Positions 5,987 to 12,663 of a stretch of DNA of 12,663 nucleotides are shown here, one piece after another; the stretch's first letter is position 1; every line of letters starts with the position of its first letter. Source of the stretch: Desulfobacteraceae bacterium (GTDB lineage: Bacteria > Desulfobacterota > DSM-4660 > Desulfatiglandales > Desulfatiglandaceae); contig JAUUVE010000024.1 of assembly GCA_030589715.1 (NCBI GenBank), positions 1-12,663 on the forward strand, written 5' to 3'. The position numbers were made by a program, and so were the translations under genes. The notes under the pieces were generated by a model, which saw only the letters and a list, made by a program, of their open reading frames with translations, was not told the DNA's origin and did not search any database.

Positions 5987-6430
5987 ATGTCGTTCAATGA
6001 TAAGATTGCAGAGGACCTGAAGAACGCCATGAAGGAAAAGGATCAGGTGCGGACATCCTGCCTGAGGATGCTCAAGACCTCCCTCAAGAATAAGCAGATC
6101 GAAAAGGGGCGAGAACTAAAGGATGAGGAAATCCAGGCGATTATCTCTTCTTTGGTCAGGAAGAACAAAGAGGCAATAAAAGAATTCAGGGATGGGGACA
6201 GGGAGGATCTGGCACTCAAGGAAGAGGAAGAGATCAGGATTTTCCTTGAATACCTGCCCCAGCAGTTAAGCCAAGAGGAAATCGAGAAAACGCTCCGAGA
6301 GATTATTTCTGAACTCTCTGCCACAGACCCAAAGGACCTGGGAAAGGTCATGAAGGTTGCAATGGCCAGGATGGTGGGTCAGGTCCAGGGCAAAGAGGTA
6401 AATGAGATAGCCCGGAAATTATTGAACTGA
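5987..6430 (+). CDS. yqeY: GatB/YqeY domain protein
   Basis: A small, mostly helical protein of the YqeY family, related to the C-terminal tRNA-binding domain of the GatB amidotransferase subunit; its precise role is not settled. The 147 residues begin MSFNDKIAEDLKNAMKEKDQVRTSCLRMLK and contain the IEKGRELKDEEIQAIISSLVRKNKEAIKEF helix. FLEYLPQQLSQEEIE and DLGKVMKVAMARMVGQVQGKEVNEIARKLL follow, all characteristic and of full length. GGAG lies 11 bases and AAGAG four bases before the ATG. The family is often encoded beside rpsU, dnaG and rpoD, which agrees with the genes downstream; rpsU is not present here. Confidence 0.94.
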   Translation: MSFNDKIAEDLKNAMKEKDQVRTSCLRMLKTSLKNKQIEKGRELKDEEIQAIISSLVRKNKEAIKEFRDGDREDLALKEEEEIRIFLEYLPQQLSQEEIEKTLREIISELSATDPKDLGKVMKVAMARMVGQVQGKEVNEIARKLLN

Positions 6431-6444
6431 AGCCCCATACCTGA

Positions 6445-6512
6445 CCCGGATAAACCCTGTCAGAGTTGCCTAACAGGGTAAACCGGGATTGGGAATTCTG
6501 AATTCCTCAATC
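6445..6512. other. Two adjacent stem-loops between yqeY and mutS2
   Basis: First hairpin: CCCGG (6445-6449) pairs with CCGGG (6483-6487). After a small A-rich internal loop (ATAA/AAA), ACCCTGT (6454-6460) pairs with ACAGGGT (6473-6479) around a 12-base loop. Second hairpin: GATTG (6487-6491) pairs with CAATC (6508-6512), and GGAATTC (6492-6498) with GAATTCC (6500-6506). This one has a single central base and one bulged T, so it is almost a perfect palindrome. Neither is followed by a T-tract, so they are not typical rho-independent terminators. They may be an RNA processing or stability element or a small dispersed palindrome. The remaining 88 bases up to mutS2 show no clear promoter. Confidence 0.6.
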
Positions 6513-6600
6513 TATTCACCAACAAAACTGCTTTTGGCGAGAAGATTGTAAGTATTTTGAGTGCAATTCCATTCGTAAGAGACTAATTGACAGAGCCTGC

Positions 6601-8973
6601 ATGATTGAGCACACCTATCGGGTTCTTGAGTACCGTCGCTTGTTGGATATCTTGTCCTGTTATGCCTCGTGTGTGCTGGGGCGCTCAAACTGCCTATCCA
6701 TCAAACCATCCAATGACCCCGGAATAATTGATAACGAGCTGAGGCTGGTTTCAGAGATGAGGCTCCTTCTGAAGGTGAAGGGGTTTTCTTTCTTTTCAGA
6801 GCTGGAAGAGATAACACCTATCTTGAAACGATCCCTTGCTGAGGGATCATGCCTGGATCCTGACGAACTCTTATCTATTCTGCAGGTCTTGGAGGCCTCC
6901 CAGCAATCCAGGAAGTTTATCGGGGCCAATAAATCATTGTGCCCGCGGATTTACGGGCTTGTTAAGGATATGCCGAGCTGTAATCCCTTGATGGAGGGGC
7001 TAAAGGGGGCCATTTCTTCAAATGGCGCAATCAAGGACTCGGCGAGTCCTGCCTTGAAGAGGATCAGGAAGAAAAGGGTCCGGCTGAGAGTTGAGCTCCA
7101 GAAAAGGCTACAGGGTATCCGGAGATCGGCCGGGCTTAAGGGCGATGGGCATGATAATCCGGTGACAATCCGTGACGGTAGATATGTTATCCCCATGAGG
7201 ACCGATCATAGATTACGAATCGAGGGGATTATTCACGACTATTCCCAGACCCGGGCCACCTGCTTTATTGAACCGGTTGAGGTAATTCAAGACAATAACC
7301 GGATGGCAGAATTGGCGCAGGAAGAGGAGGCAGAGGAGTACCGGGTATTAGCCAGTTTGACTGCCATAGTGAGGGATCTAGCGGGGGACCTGGAATATTG
7401 CCAGTCCCTGATAGCCAGGCTTGATGGGTTCTACGCAAGGGCAAGGTTCAGTGAAGATCTTGCTTGTGTGATGCCAGAGATGGCCCTAGACCAAGGTGTT
7501 GAGCTCAAGGGGGCCATGAACCCGATTCTCCTGGCCCTGACCTTGGATAAGAGAAAGACAGATCCAAGCCAAGACCTTCCCGTACCTGTGGATATCAGAT
7601 TGGATCGCGACCGGAACGTATTGATCATTTCAGGGCCTAACAGGGGCGGGAAGACCGTTGCCTTGAAGACATTGGGGCTAATGAGCCTCATGGCCCAGGC
7701 CGGGATACATATCCCCGCGGAGGAGGGGAGCCGTCTGCCTATCTTTGATCAGATAATGGCCGATATTGGGGATGATCAGGATATAGAGCATGGCCTTAGC
7801 ACCTTTTCGGCTCACGCGGCGCACTTGAGATATGTCTTAAAGAATGCAGGCCAAAGGAGCCTTGTCATTATTGATGAACCGGGCATGGGCACAGACCCGA
7901 ATGAAGGGGCAGCCCTTGCTATGGCCGCCTTGGACTATCTTTGTGGCCGGGGGGCATGTGTGGCCGTATCCACTCACCTGAACAGGTTAAAGACATATGG
8001 TCTTTTAAATGAGCAGGCCGTCAACGCCTCGGTGGAGTTCGATACGGAAAAAAACTGCCCCAACTTCAGACTGAAATACGGGTCCCCCGGTGTGAGCCAC
8101 GCACTGGAGATCGCCAGAGATACTGGGGTGCCCATAGGTATTCTTGAAGAGGCCAAGAAGTACCTGGACAAGGATGAGGTCCACCTGAATCGGCTCATAG
8201 AGAAGCTGAATCGCCTGAGAGCGGAGGCAGGGTTTGAGAAGAAAGAAGCAGAGGGTCTCAAGAAAGAGTATCATTCTGCCACCAGGAGGATAAGGGAGCG
8301 GCTCATTGAGCTAGATGAAGAAAAAAGGTCCCTTATGGAGGCCAAGAGGGCTGAGGCAGAGGCGGCAATAAGAGAGGCGCGAAGGGAGTTCCAAGAGGCC
8401 ATAAACCTTTTGAAGAGAAGACCCTCACAGGCCCAGGCAACCAGGAGGTACAAAGAGGCAACTCATCATTTATTGGGGCAGCTTGAGGTGGGGGCTGATG
8501 AAGACCATTCTGCTGAGCCCGAAGAGCTGCGGAGAGGACAATCCGTCCGTCACAAGAGACTCGGGCAGAAGGGGGTAATCAAGTCAGTGGATCTCTCGGC
8601 CGGGCGTGCCCGGGTCATGTTTGGAAATGTTAATGCCTCTTGCGAGATCAAGGACCTGGAGGTGATGCAGGATACCCAGGAACCCAGGCCCTATGAAGCG
8701 GTTGGGACTGTCTCCTGGGGACCTAAGAAACATCCACAGAGAGAGGTAATTGTGATTGGATACAGGGTGGACGATGCCATCCCCTTGATTGATAGGAGCA
8801 TAGACCGGGCCCTGGTTGAAGGCGATGCGACCCTCAGGATCATCCATGGATTCGGGACAGGGAGGTTGAGGGATGCCATCCGCGCCCATCTGAAGGAGGT
8901 CCCATTTGTAAAGAGGATTGGTGGTGCGGGTTCGAGATTTGGTGGTGAGGCAATAACAGTTGTAGAGTTGTGA
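6601..8973 (+). CDS. mutS2: MutS2-family ATPase with KOW-like and divergent Smr domains
   Basis: A MutS homologue lacking the mismatch-recognition domain. Family members act in suppression of recombination or in rescue of collided ribosomes. The 790 residues start with the canonical HTYRVLEYRRLLDIL. The core/lever domain includes TIRDGRYVIPM and ATCFIEPVEVI. Walker A is GPNRGGKT (345-352), Walker B is LVIIDE (421-426) followed by PGMGTDPNEGAA, and STHL is present. A charged coiled coil spans about 515-625. A KOW-like segment (GQSVRHKRLGQKGVIKSVD) and a C-terminal Smr domain (about 712-790) follow. The Smr HGFGTG motif (749-754) is intact, but the usual LDLRG/LDxHG motif reads VIVIG (716-720), lacking the Asp and the Arg/His. 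The ribosome-binding site is weak. The stop overlaps the dnaG start as TGATG. Confidence 0.95.
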   Translation: MIEHTYRVLEYRRLLDILSCYASCVLGRSNCLSIKPSNDPGIIDNELRLVSEMRLLLKVKGFSFFSELEEITPILKRSLAEGSCLDPDELLSILQVLEASQQSRKFIGANKSLCPRIYGLVKDMPSCNPLMEGLKGAISSNGAIKDSASPALKRIRKKRVRLRVELQKRLQGIRRSAGLKGDGHDNPVTIRDGRYVIPMRTDHRLRIEGIIHDYSQTRATCFIEPVEVIQDNNRMAELAQEEEAEEYRVLASLTAIVRDLAGDLEYCQSLIARLDGFYARARFSEDLACVMPEMALDQGVELKGAMNPILLALTLDKRKTDPSQDLPVPVDIRLDRDRNVLIISGPNRGGKTVALKTLGLMSLMAQAGIHIPAEEGSRLPIFDQIMADIGDDQDIEHGLSTFSAHAAHLRYVLKNAGQRSLVIIDEPGMGTDPNEGAALAMAALDYLCGRGACVAVSTHLNRLKTYGLLNEQAVNASVEFDTEKNCPNFRLKYGSPGVSHALEIARDTGVPIGILEEAKKYLDKDEVHLNRLIEKLNRLRAEAGFEKKEAEGLKKEYHSATRRIRERLIELDEEKRSLMEAKRAEAEAAIREARREFQEAINLLKRRPSQAQATRRYKEATHHLLGQLEVGADEDHSAEPEELRRGQSVRHKRLGQKGVIKSVDLSAGRARVMFGNVNASCEIKDLEVMQDTQEPRPYEAVGTVSWGPKKHPQREVIVIGYRVDDAIPLIDRSIDRALVEGDATLRIIHGFGTGRLRDAIRAHLKEVPFVKRIGGAGSRFGGEAITVVEL

Positions 8974-10724
8974 TGACTTCTTATCAGTCTGCCAAGGAAG
9001 AGATAAAGAGCACGGCCGATATTGTGGAACTCATTGGCCAGTATGTGCAGCTCCGGAAGGCCGGCCGGAACCACGTGGGGCTTTGCCCTTTTCATGCCGA
9101 AAAGGAGCCCTCCTTCACGGTGAGCCCGGAGAGGCATACCTTCCATTGCTTCGGATGCAAGAAAGGCGGAGATATCTTTTCCTTTTGGATGGAATACCAT
9201 GGCTCCACCTTTCCAGAGGCCCTAAGGGACCTGGCAGAGCGGTATAATGTCACCATTTCAGAAGGGTTTTCTCAGGCCGCTGAAAAGGAGAAGGCTGCAA
9301 AAAGGCAGAACCTTTATAAGATAAATGAGAAGGCGGCCGCCTATTTTCAGGAGGCACTGAAGGATCCTGCCAAAGGGCAAGCCGCCAGGGATTACTTCAA
9401 GAAGCGGTCTATCCCTGGGGAAATCGTCTCTGAGTTTCGTCTGGGATATGCACCTGATGAATGGGAGGGTCTGGTAAAAGACCTCAAGGATCATAACGCG
9501 GACCTGGATGGGGCTGTTGAGGCGGGTGTCATTATCCCAGGCAAGAAAAGGGGGTATTACGACCGATTCAGGGGCCGGATCATATTCCCCATATTTGATC
9601 TGAGGAGGGGTGAGAGGGTTGTGGGTTTTGGTGGCAGGGTGCTGGATGAGTCGCTCCCCAAGTATTTAAACACACCTGAGACTCCCATCTTTCATAAGGG
9701 CAGGTCTCTCTATGGGCTCCATTCTGGCCATAAGGCGATCAGGGAAAAGGGGAGGGCAGTGGTTGTTGAAGGTTACATGGACCTTTTGGCATTAAGGAGG
9801 CATGGCCTGGGGGAGGTGGTGGCGACCCTCGGGACAGCGCTGACCAGCGATCACATCCGGAAAATAAAGGGAATTGCCAGAGAGGCCGTTGTGGTGTTTG
9901 ACCCTGATGAGGCAGGGGTTGGGGCCGTCCTAAAAAGCCTTCCCATCTTCTTGAATGAAGGCCTCCGTGCCAGGGCAGTGGAGCTGCCAGGGGATCATGA
10001 CCCGGATAGCTTTGTGAATGCGGAGGGTTTGGATCGGTTTCTGGAACTCCTGGACCAGGCCCCCCCCATCTTTGACTATTATTTAGAGAAAAGGCTGGCC
10101 CAGAGGGATTCCGATGTGGAGGGAAAGGTCCATGCCCTAAAAGAAATCCTTCCGGTCTTGTCGGCCTTACGCAGCAGCACCCAGCGTTCCTTGTATGTGC
10201 GACGGCTGGCCGAGAAGACTGGGGTGAGGGAAGAGGCACTCCTGTCTGAACTGAGAACCCTCGACAAAAACCCTTCGCAGAGGGGCGTCGGGAGAGGTTT
10301 GAAAGAGCGGGTCTTGGACCCACAGACCGGAAAGAGCTATGGGGATCTTCAGCTACTTAACCTCCTCGTGCACCACCCTGATGCTGTATCAAGGCTCATG
10401 GAGTGTGGGAGTACGATTCTCATTTCCGATCCGACGGTGACGCAGATTGTGGAGGCCTTGTTTCAAGAATATCGTAAGAATGTCACAGTCTCACCCGAAA
10501 ACCTGGAAGATAGCCTTGAAAGCGAGGCCGCCTGTATTAAACTTAGAGAAGTATTGATTGGCCGCTCCTATTATTCAGAAGGGGAAGTGGAGCAGGCAGT
10601 GAGGGAGATTGAGAGAAAGGCATACCAAAAGAGGTTGTCCGAGTCCCTTAAGATGGCCAAAGGGGATATAGAGGGCCTAAACAAGCTACTTAAACTGAAG
10701 GCTCAAGGACCGCTTAGGTCTTAG
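8973..10724 (+). CDS. dnaG: DNA primase
   Basis: Synthesises RNA primers at the replication fork, recruited by the DnaB helicase. The 583-residue product has the CHC2 zinc-binding domain with Cys38, His41, Cys59 and Cys62 (CPFH...HCFGC). The RNA-polymerase core includes RFRGRIIFPI and YLNTPETPIFHKGRSLYG. The TOPRIM domain shows VEGYMD with Glu266 and Asp270, TLGTAL, and FDPDEAG with the DxD pair at 310 and 312. The C-terminal 140 or so residues are poorly conserved and helical, as expected for the helicase-binding domain. ATG at 8973 overlaps the mutS2 stop by one base, suggesting coupled translation. A GTG one codon earlier is less likely. It is followed 33 bases later by rpoD. Confidence 0.97.
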   Translation: MTSYQSAKEEIKSTADIVELIGQYVQLRKAGRNHVGLCPFHAEKEPSFTVSPERHTFHCFGCKKGGDIFSFWMEYHGSTFPEALRDLAERYNVTISEGFSQAAEKEKAAKRQNLYKINEKAAAYFQEALKDPAKGQAARDYFKKRSIPGEIVSEFRLGYAPDEWEGLVKDLKDHNADLDGAVEAGVIIPGKKRGYYDRFRGRIIFPIFDLRRGERVVGFGGRVLDESLPKYLNTPETPIFHKGRSLYGLHSGHKAIREKGRAVVVEGYMDLLALRRHGLGEVVATLGTALTSDHIRKIKGIAREAVVVFDPDEAGVGAVLKSLPIFLNEGLRARAVELPGDHDPDSFVNAEGLDRFLELLDQAPPIFDYYLEKRLAQRDSDVEGKVHALKEILPVLSALRSSTQRSLYVRRLAEKTGVREEALLSELRTLDKNPSQRGVGRGLKERVLDPQTGKSYGDLQLLNLLVHHPDAVSRLMECGSTILISDPTVTQIVEALFQEYRKNVTVSPENLEDSLESEAACIKLREVLIGRSYYSEGEVEQAVREIERKAYQKRLSESLKMAKGDIEGLNKLLKLKAQGPLRS

Positions 10725-10757
10725 AGAGAAATAGAAGGTCGCGGGAGGTAAGATATA

Positions 10758-12533
10758 ATGGAAAAGAATACCGATATGGTCAATTTAAGGCGGTTGATCG
10801 ATATCGGCAAGGATAAGGGATATATTACCTATGAAGAGATGAATGGCGACCTGTCCGATGAGATCGTTTCCTCAGAGGAGCATATTGATGACCTGATGAT
10901 GATGTTCGAAGAACTGGATATCATGGTGATAGATGAGGCCTCTAAGGAGGAAATCGAGAAAGGGAACAGGGCCAAGAAAAAGAAGGTGAAACCAGAAGAG
11001 AAGGAAAGTCCCCGTATGGAAATCTCTGACACCTCATCCCGAGTTTCCGACCCTGTCAAGATGTACCTTAAGGAGATGGGGAGTATTTCACTGCTTACCA
11101 GAGAGGGGGAGGTAGAGATCGCCAAGAGGATCGAGGCCGGTGAAAAGGAGACCTTGAAGACACTCCTGGATTGTTGTGTGGGAGTAGAGCATATACATGA
11201 ACTTGGAGAAAGGCTGAAAGAGGAGCAGGTCAGACTAAAGGACGTGATCAATGACCTGGAAGAGGATGACAATTATATGCAAGTGGGCCAAAAGAAGGAA
11301 TCTCTCTTAGGCCTGATCGATGAAATCTGGAGATTACACGAGAGTATCAAGGACAAGAGGCGAGAGATGTCCAGGGTGCGCTGTACAGAAAAGAGAAAAA
11401 AGAAGCTGACCTCTGAGATAAAGAAGGACAAAGAGAAGATGATGAGACGGCTTAACTCATTCAGCCTGGAAAAGGACCAGCTGGAACTGATGGTCGAGAG
11501 ATTTAAGGGGTTTGTGGCTGAGATTGAGGAGTCGGAAAAGGATATTGCGGATTGTATGTTACGGGCTGGGGGGAGATCCATCTCCTATCTGAAGGAGTGC
11601 TTTGCCAATATACCGAAATCTGCCAGTAGCGACCAGGTCATCTCCCCCATTGGTCTCAAAAAGAGTGAGCTTCTGGAGTTAAGATCCAAAGTGGAAAATT
11701 TCCAAAAGGTCATCAAGCAGGTCAAAGACCGGACCAACATGACCCCCCGACAACTAGTAAAGTCTCTGCGGGATGTGGAGGAGAGTCTGGAGAAGGCCAG
11801 GTTGGCCAAACAAGAACTAATCCAGGCCAATTTGAGACTGGTTGTGAGCATTGCCAAGAAGTATACCAATCGGGGACTCCAGTTCCTGGATCTTATCCAG
11901 GAGGGAAACATCGGGTTGATGAAGGCCGTGGACAAATTTGAATATCAGCGGGGGTATAAGTTCAGCACTTACGCCACCTGGTGGATAAGGCAGGCAATTA
12001 CTAGGGCCATTGCTGATCAGGCCCGGACGATTCGTATTCCGGTCCACATGATCGAGACGATCAATAAGCTCATACGCACATCCCGCTATCTTGTCCAGGA
12101 GCATGGCCGTGAGCCCACTCCGGAGGAGATCGCCGAGAAGATGGAGTTTCCACTGGAGAAGGTCAGAAAGGTCCTAAAGATCGCCAAAGAACCCATATCC
12201 CTTGAGACCCCCATCGGAGAAGAGGAGGACAGCCACCTGGGAGATTTCATAGAGGACAAGAAGGTCATCTCCCCCGGGGATGCAGTCGTCAACTTTGGTC
12301 GGGCGGAACAGACTAGAAGGGTCCTCAGGACCCTGACCCCCAGGGAGGAGAAGGTCCTCAGGATGAGATTTGGCATTGGCGAAAAGGCGGATCACACACT
12401 GGAAGAGGTGGGACGCGATTTTAGTGTTACAAGAGAACGCATTAGACAGATAGAGGCAAAGGCCCTCAGGAAATTGAGGCACCCCAGCAGGAGCAGAAAA
12501 CTAAAGAGCTTTATGGAGACAAAAGGGGCCTAG
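10758..12533 (+). CDS. rpoD: RNA polymerase primary sigma factor (sigma-70)
   Basis: The housekeeping sigma factor that directs RNA polymerase to -35/-10 promoters. The 591 residues show region 1.1 (about 7-58: NLRRLIDIGKDKGYITYEEMN) and an acidic/basic linker. Region 1.2 follows (98-130: DPVKMYLKEMG), then a long charged non-conserved region (about 131-345). Regions 2.1-2.4 (about 350-430) include NLRLVVSIAKKY, LIQEGNIGLMKAVDKFEY and TYATWWIRQAITRAI. Region 3 is about 431-505 and region 4 about 515-583, with TLTPREEKVLRMRFGIG and the helix-turn-helix VTRERIRQIEAKALRKLR. The ending HPSRSRKLKSF is typical. GGGAGG lies nine bases before the ATG. It is the last gene of the yqeY-mutS2-dnaG-rpoD run, an order related to the classic rpsU-dnaG-rpoD operon. 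Confidence 0.98.
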   Translation: MEKNTDMVNLRRLIDIGKDKGYITYEEMNGDLSDEIVSSEEHIDDLMMMFEELDIMVIDEASKEEIEKGNRAKKKKVKPEEKESPRMEISDTSSRVSDPVKMYLKEMGSISLLTREGEVEIAKRIEAGEKETLKTLLDCCVGVEHIHELGERLKEEQVRLKDVINDLEEDDNYMQVGQKKESLLGLIDEIWRLHESIKDKRREMSRVRCTEKRKKKLTSEIKKDKEKMMRRLNSFSLEKDQLELMVERFKGFVAEIEESEKDIADCMLRAGGRSISYLKECFANIPKSASSDQVISPIGLKKSELLELRSKVENFQKVIKQVKDRTNMTPRQLVKSLRDVEESLEKARLAKQELIQANLRLVVSIAKKYTNRGLQFLDLIQEGNIGLMKAVDKFEYQRGYKFSTYATWWIRQAITRAIADQARTIRIPVHMIETINKLIRTSRYLVQEHGREPTPEEIAEKMEFPLEKVRKVLKIAKEPISLETPIGEEEDSHLGDFIEDKKVISPGDAVVNFGRAEQTRRVLRTLTPREEKVLRMRFGIGEKADHTLEEVGRDFSVTRERIRQIEAKALRKLRHPSRSRKLKSFMETKGA

Positions 12534-12617
12534 AGGAGAGTCCTGGGGAGGAGTGGAGAATTTTTCGTGACAACCTGCGGCCGGGTGCGCATTTTGTTTA
12601 TGTTTGAAGTCAATATG

Positions 12618-12663
12618 GGGCCCATAGCTCAGCTGGAAGAGCCACCGGCTCATAACCGGTAGG
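12618..12663 (+). tRNA. tRNA with anticodon CAT, probably elongator tRNA-Met (5' part)
   Basis: Partial tRNA cut by the right edge. Acceptor 5' strand GGGCCCA is followed by TA, a D arm GCTC/GAGC, and an anticodon stem ACCGG/CCGGT around CTCATAA, giving anticodon CAT. The acceptor and D arm do not look like initiator tRNA. Elongator Met is most likely, but the lysidine-modified Ile(CAT) type cannot be excluded without the 3' half. It starts 84 bases after rpoD. The gap has no clear terminator, and only a weak TGCG/CGCA hairpin before TTTTGTTT. Confidence 0.85.

Noticed and set aside
8691..9200. 169-codon minus-strand open frame opposite the mutS2/dnaG junction
   Set aside because: It is antisense to the Smr domain and the primase zinc finger, both strongly conserved on the plus strand.
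9739..10323. 194-codon minus-strand open frame opposite dnaG
   Set aside because: It is a proline-, glycine- and arginine-rich shadow of the well-conserved primase reading frame, with no motif of its own.
12534..12617. Rho-independent terminator after rpoD
   Set aside because: Only four-base stems (TCCT/AGGA and TGCG/CGCA) precede the T-rich stretches, too weak to call.

Overview
The window is an ordinary housekeeping stretch of a bacterial chromosome, most likely from a Desulfobacterota (deltaproteobacterial) anaerobe. That assignment is inferred from gene order (rplU-rpmA-obg-proB-proA beside his genes and yqeY-mutS2-dnaG-rpoD), from protein style, from heavy use of AGG/AGA arginine codons, and from short heptameric repeats between genes. 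No plasmid, phage, transposase, CRISPR or toxin-antitoxin gene is visible.

The left part is transcribed on the minus strand. A strong sigma-70 promoter (about 3322-3350) drives rplU (L21) and rpmA (L27). After a 274-base gap holding heptameric repeats come obg (ribosome-assembly GTPase), proB (glutamate 5-kinase) and the first 76 codons of proA, which runs off the left edge. The order couples ribosome proteins and ribosome assembly with proline synthesis.

The centre (about 3290-3790) is a divergent node. tRNA-Arg(CCT) is read leftward and tRNA-Ala(CGC) rightward, each with a recognisable promoter. The rightward promoter is also the only one seen ahead of hisB, a probable lipoprotein gene and hisA. 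The lipoprotein gene sits between hisB and hisA, where hisH is often found.

The right part is all plus strand: yqeY with its own promoter, a 170-base gap with two adjacent stem-loops, then mutS2, dnaG and rpoD, followed by the 5' half of a CAT-anticodon tRNA (elongator Met type) cut by the right edge. This is a macromolecular-synthesis operon variant without rpsU in the window. It links DNA repair or ribosome rescue (MutS2), replication priming (DnaG) and transcription initiation (the main sigma factor).

I did not find a convincing new biological system. The points worth a second look are a MutS2 whose Smr domain lacks the conserved LDLR/LDxH residues, the lipoprotein inside the his cluster, two unrelated heptamer-periodic intergenic repeats, the double hairpin before mutS2, and a possible tRNA-his mRNA co-transcript.
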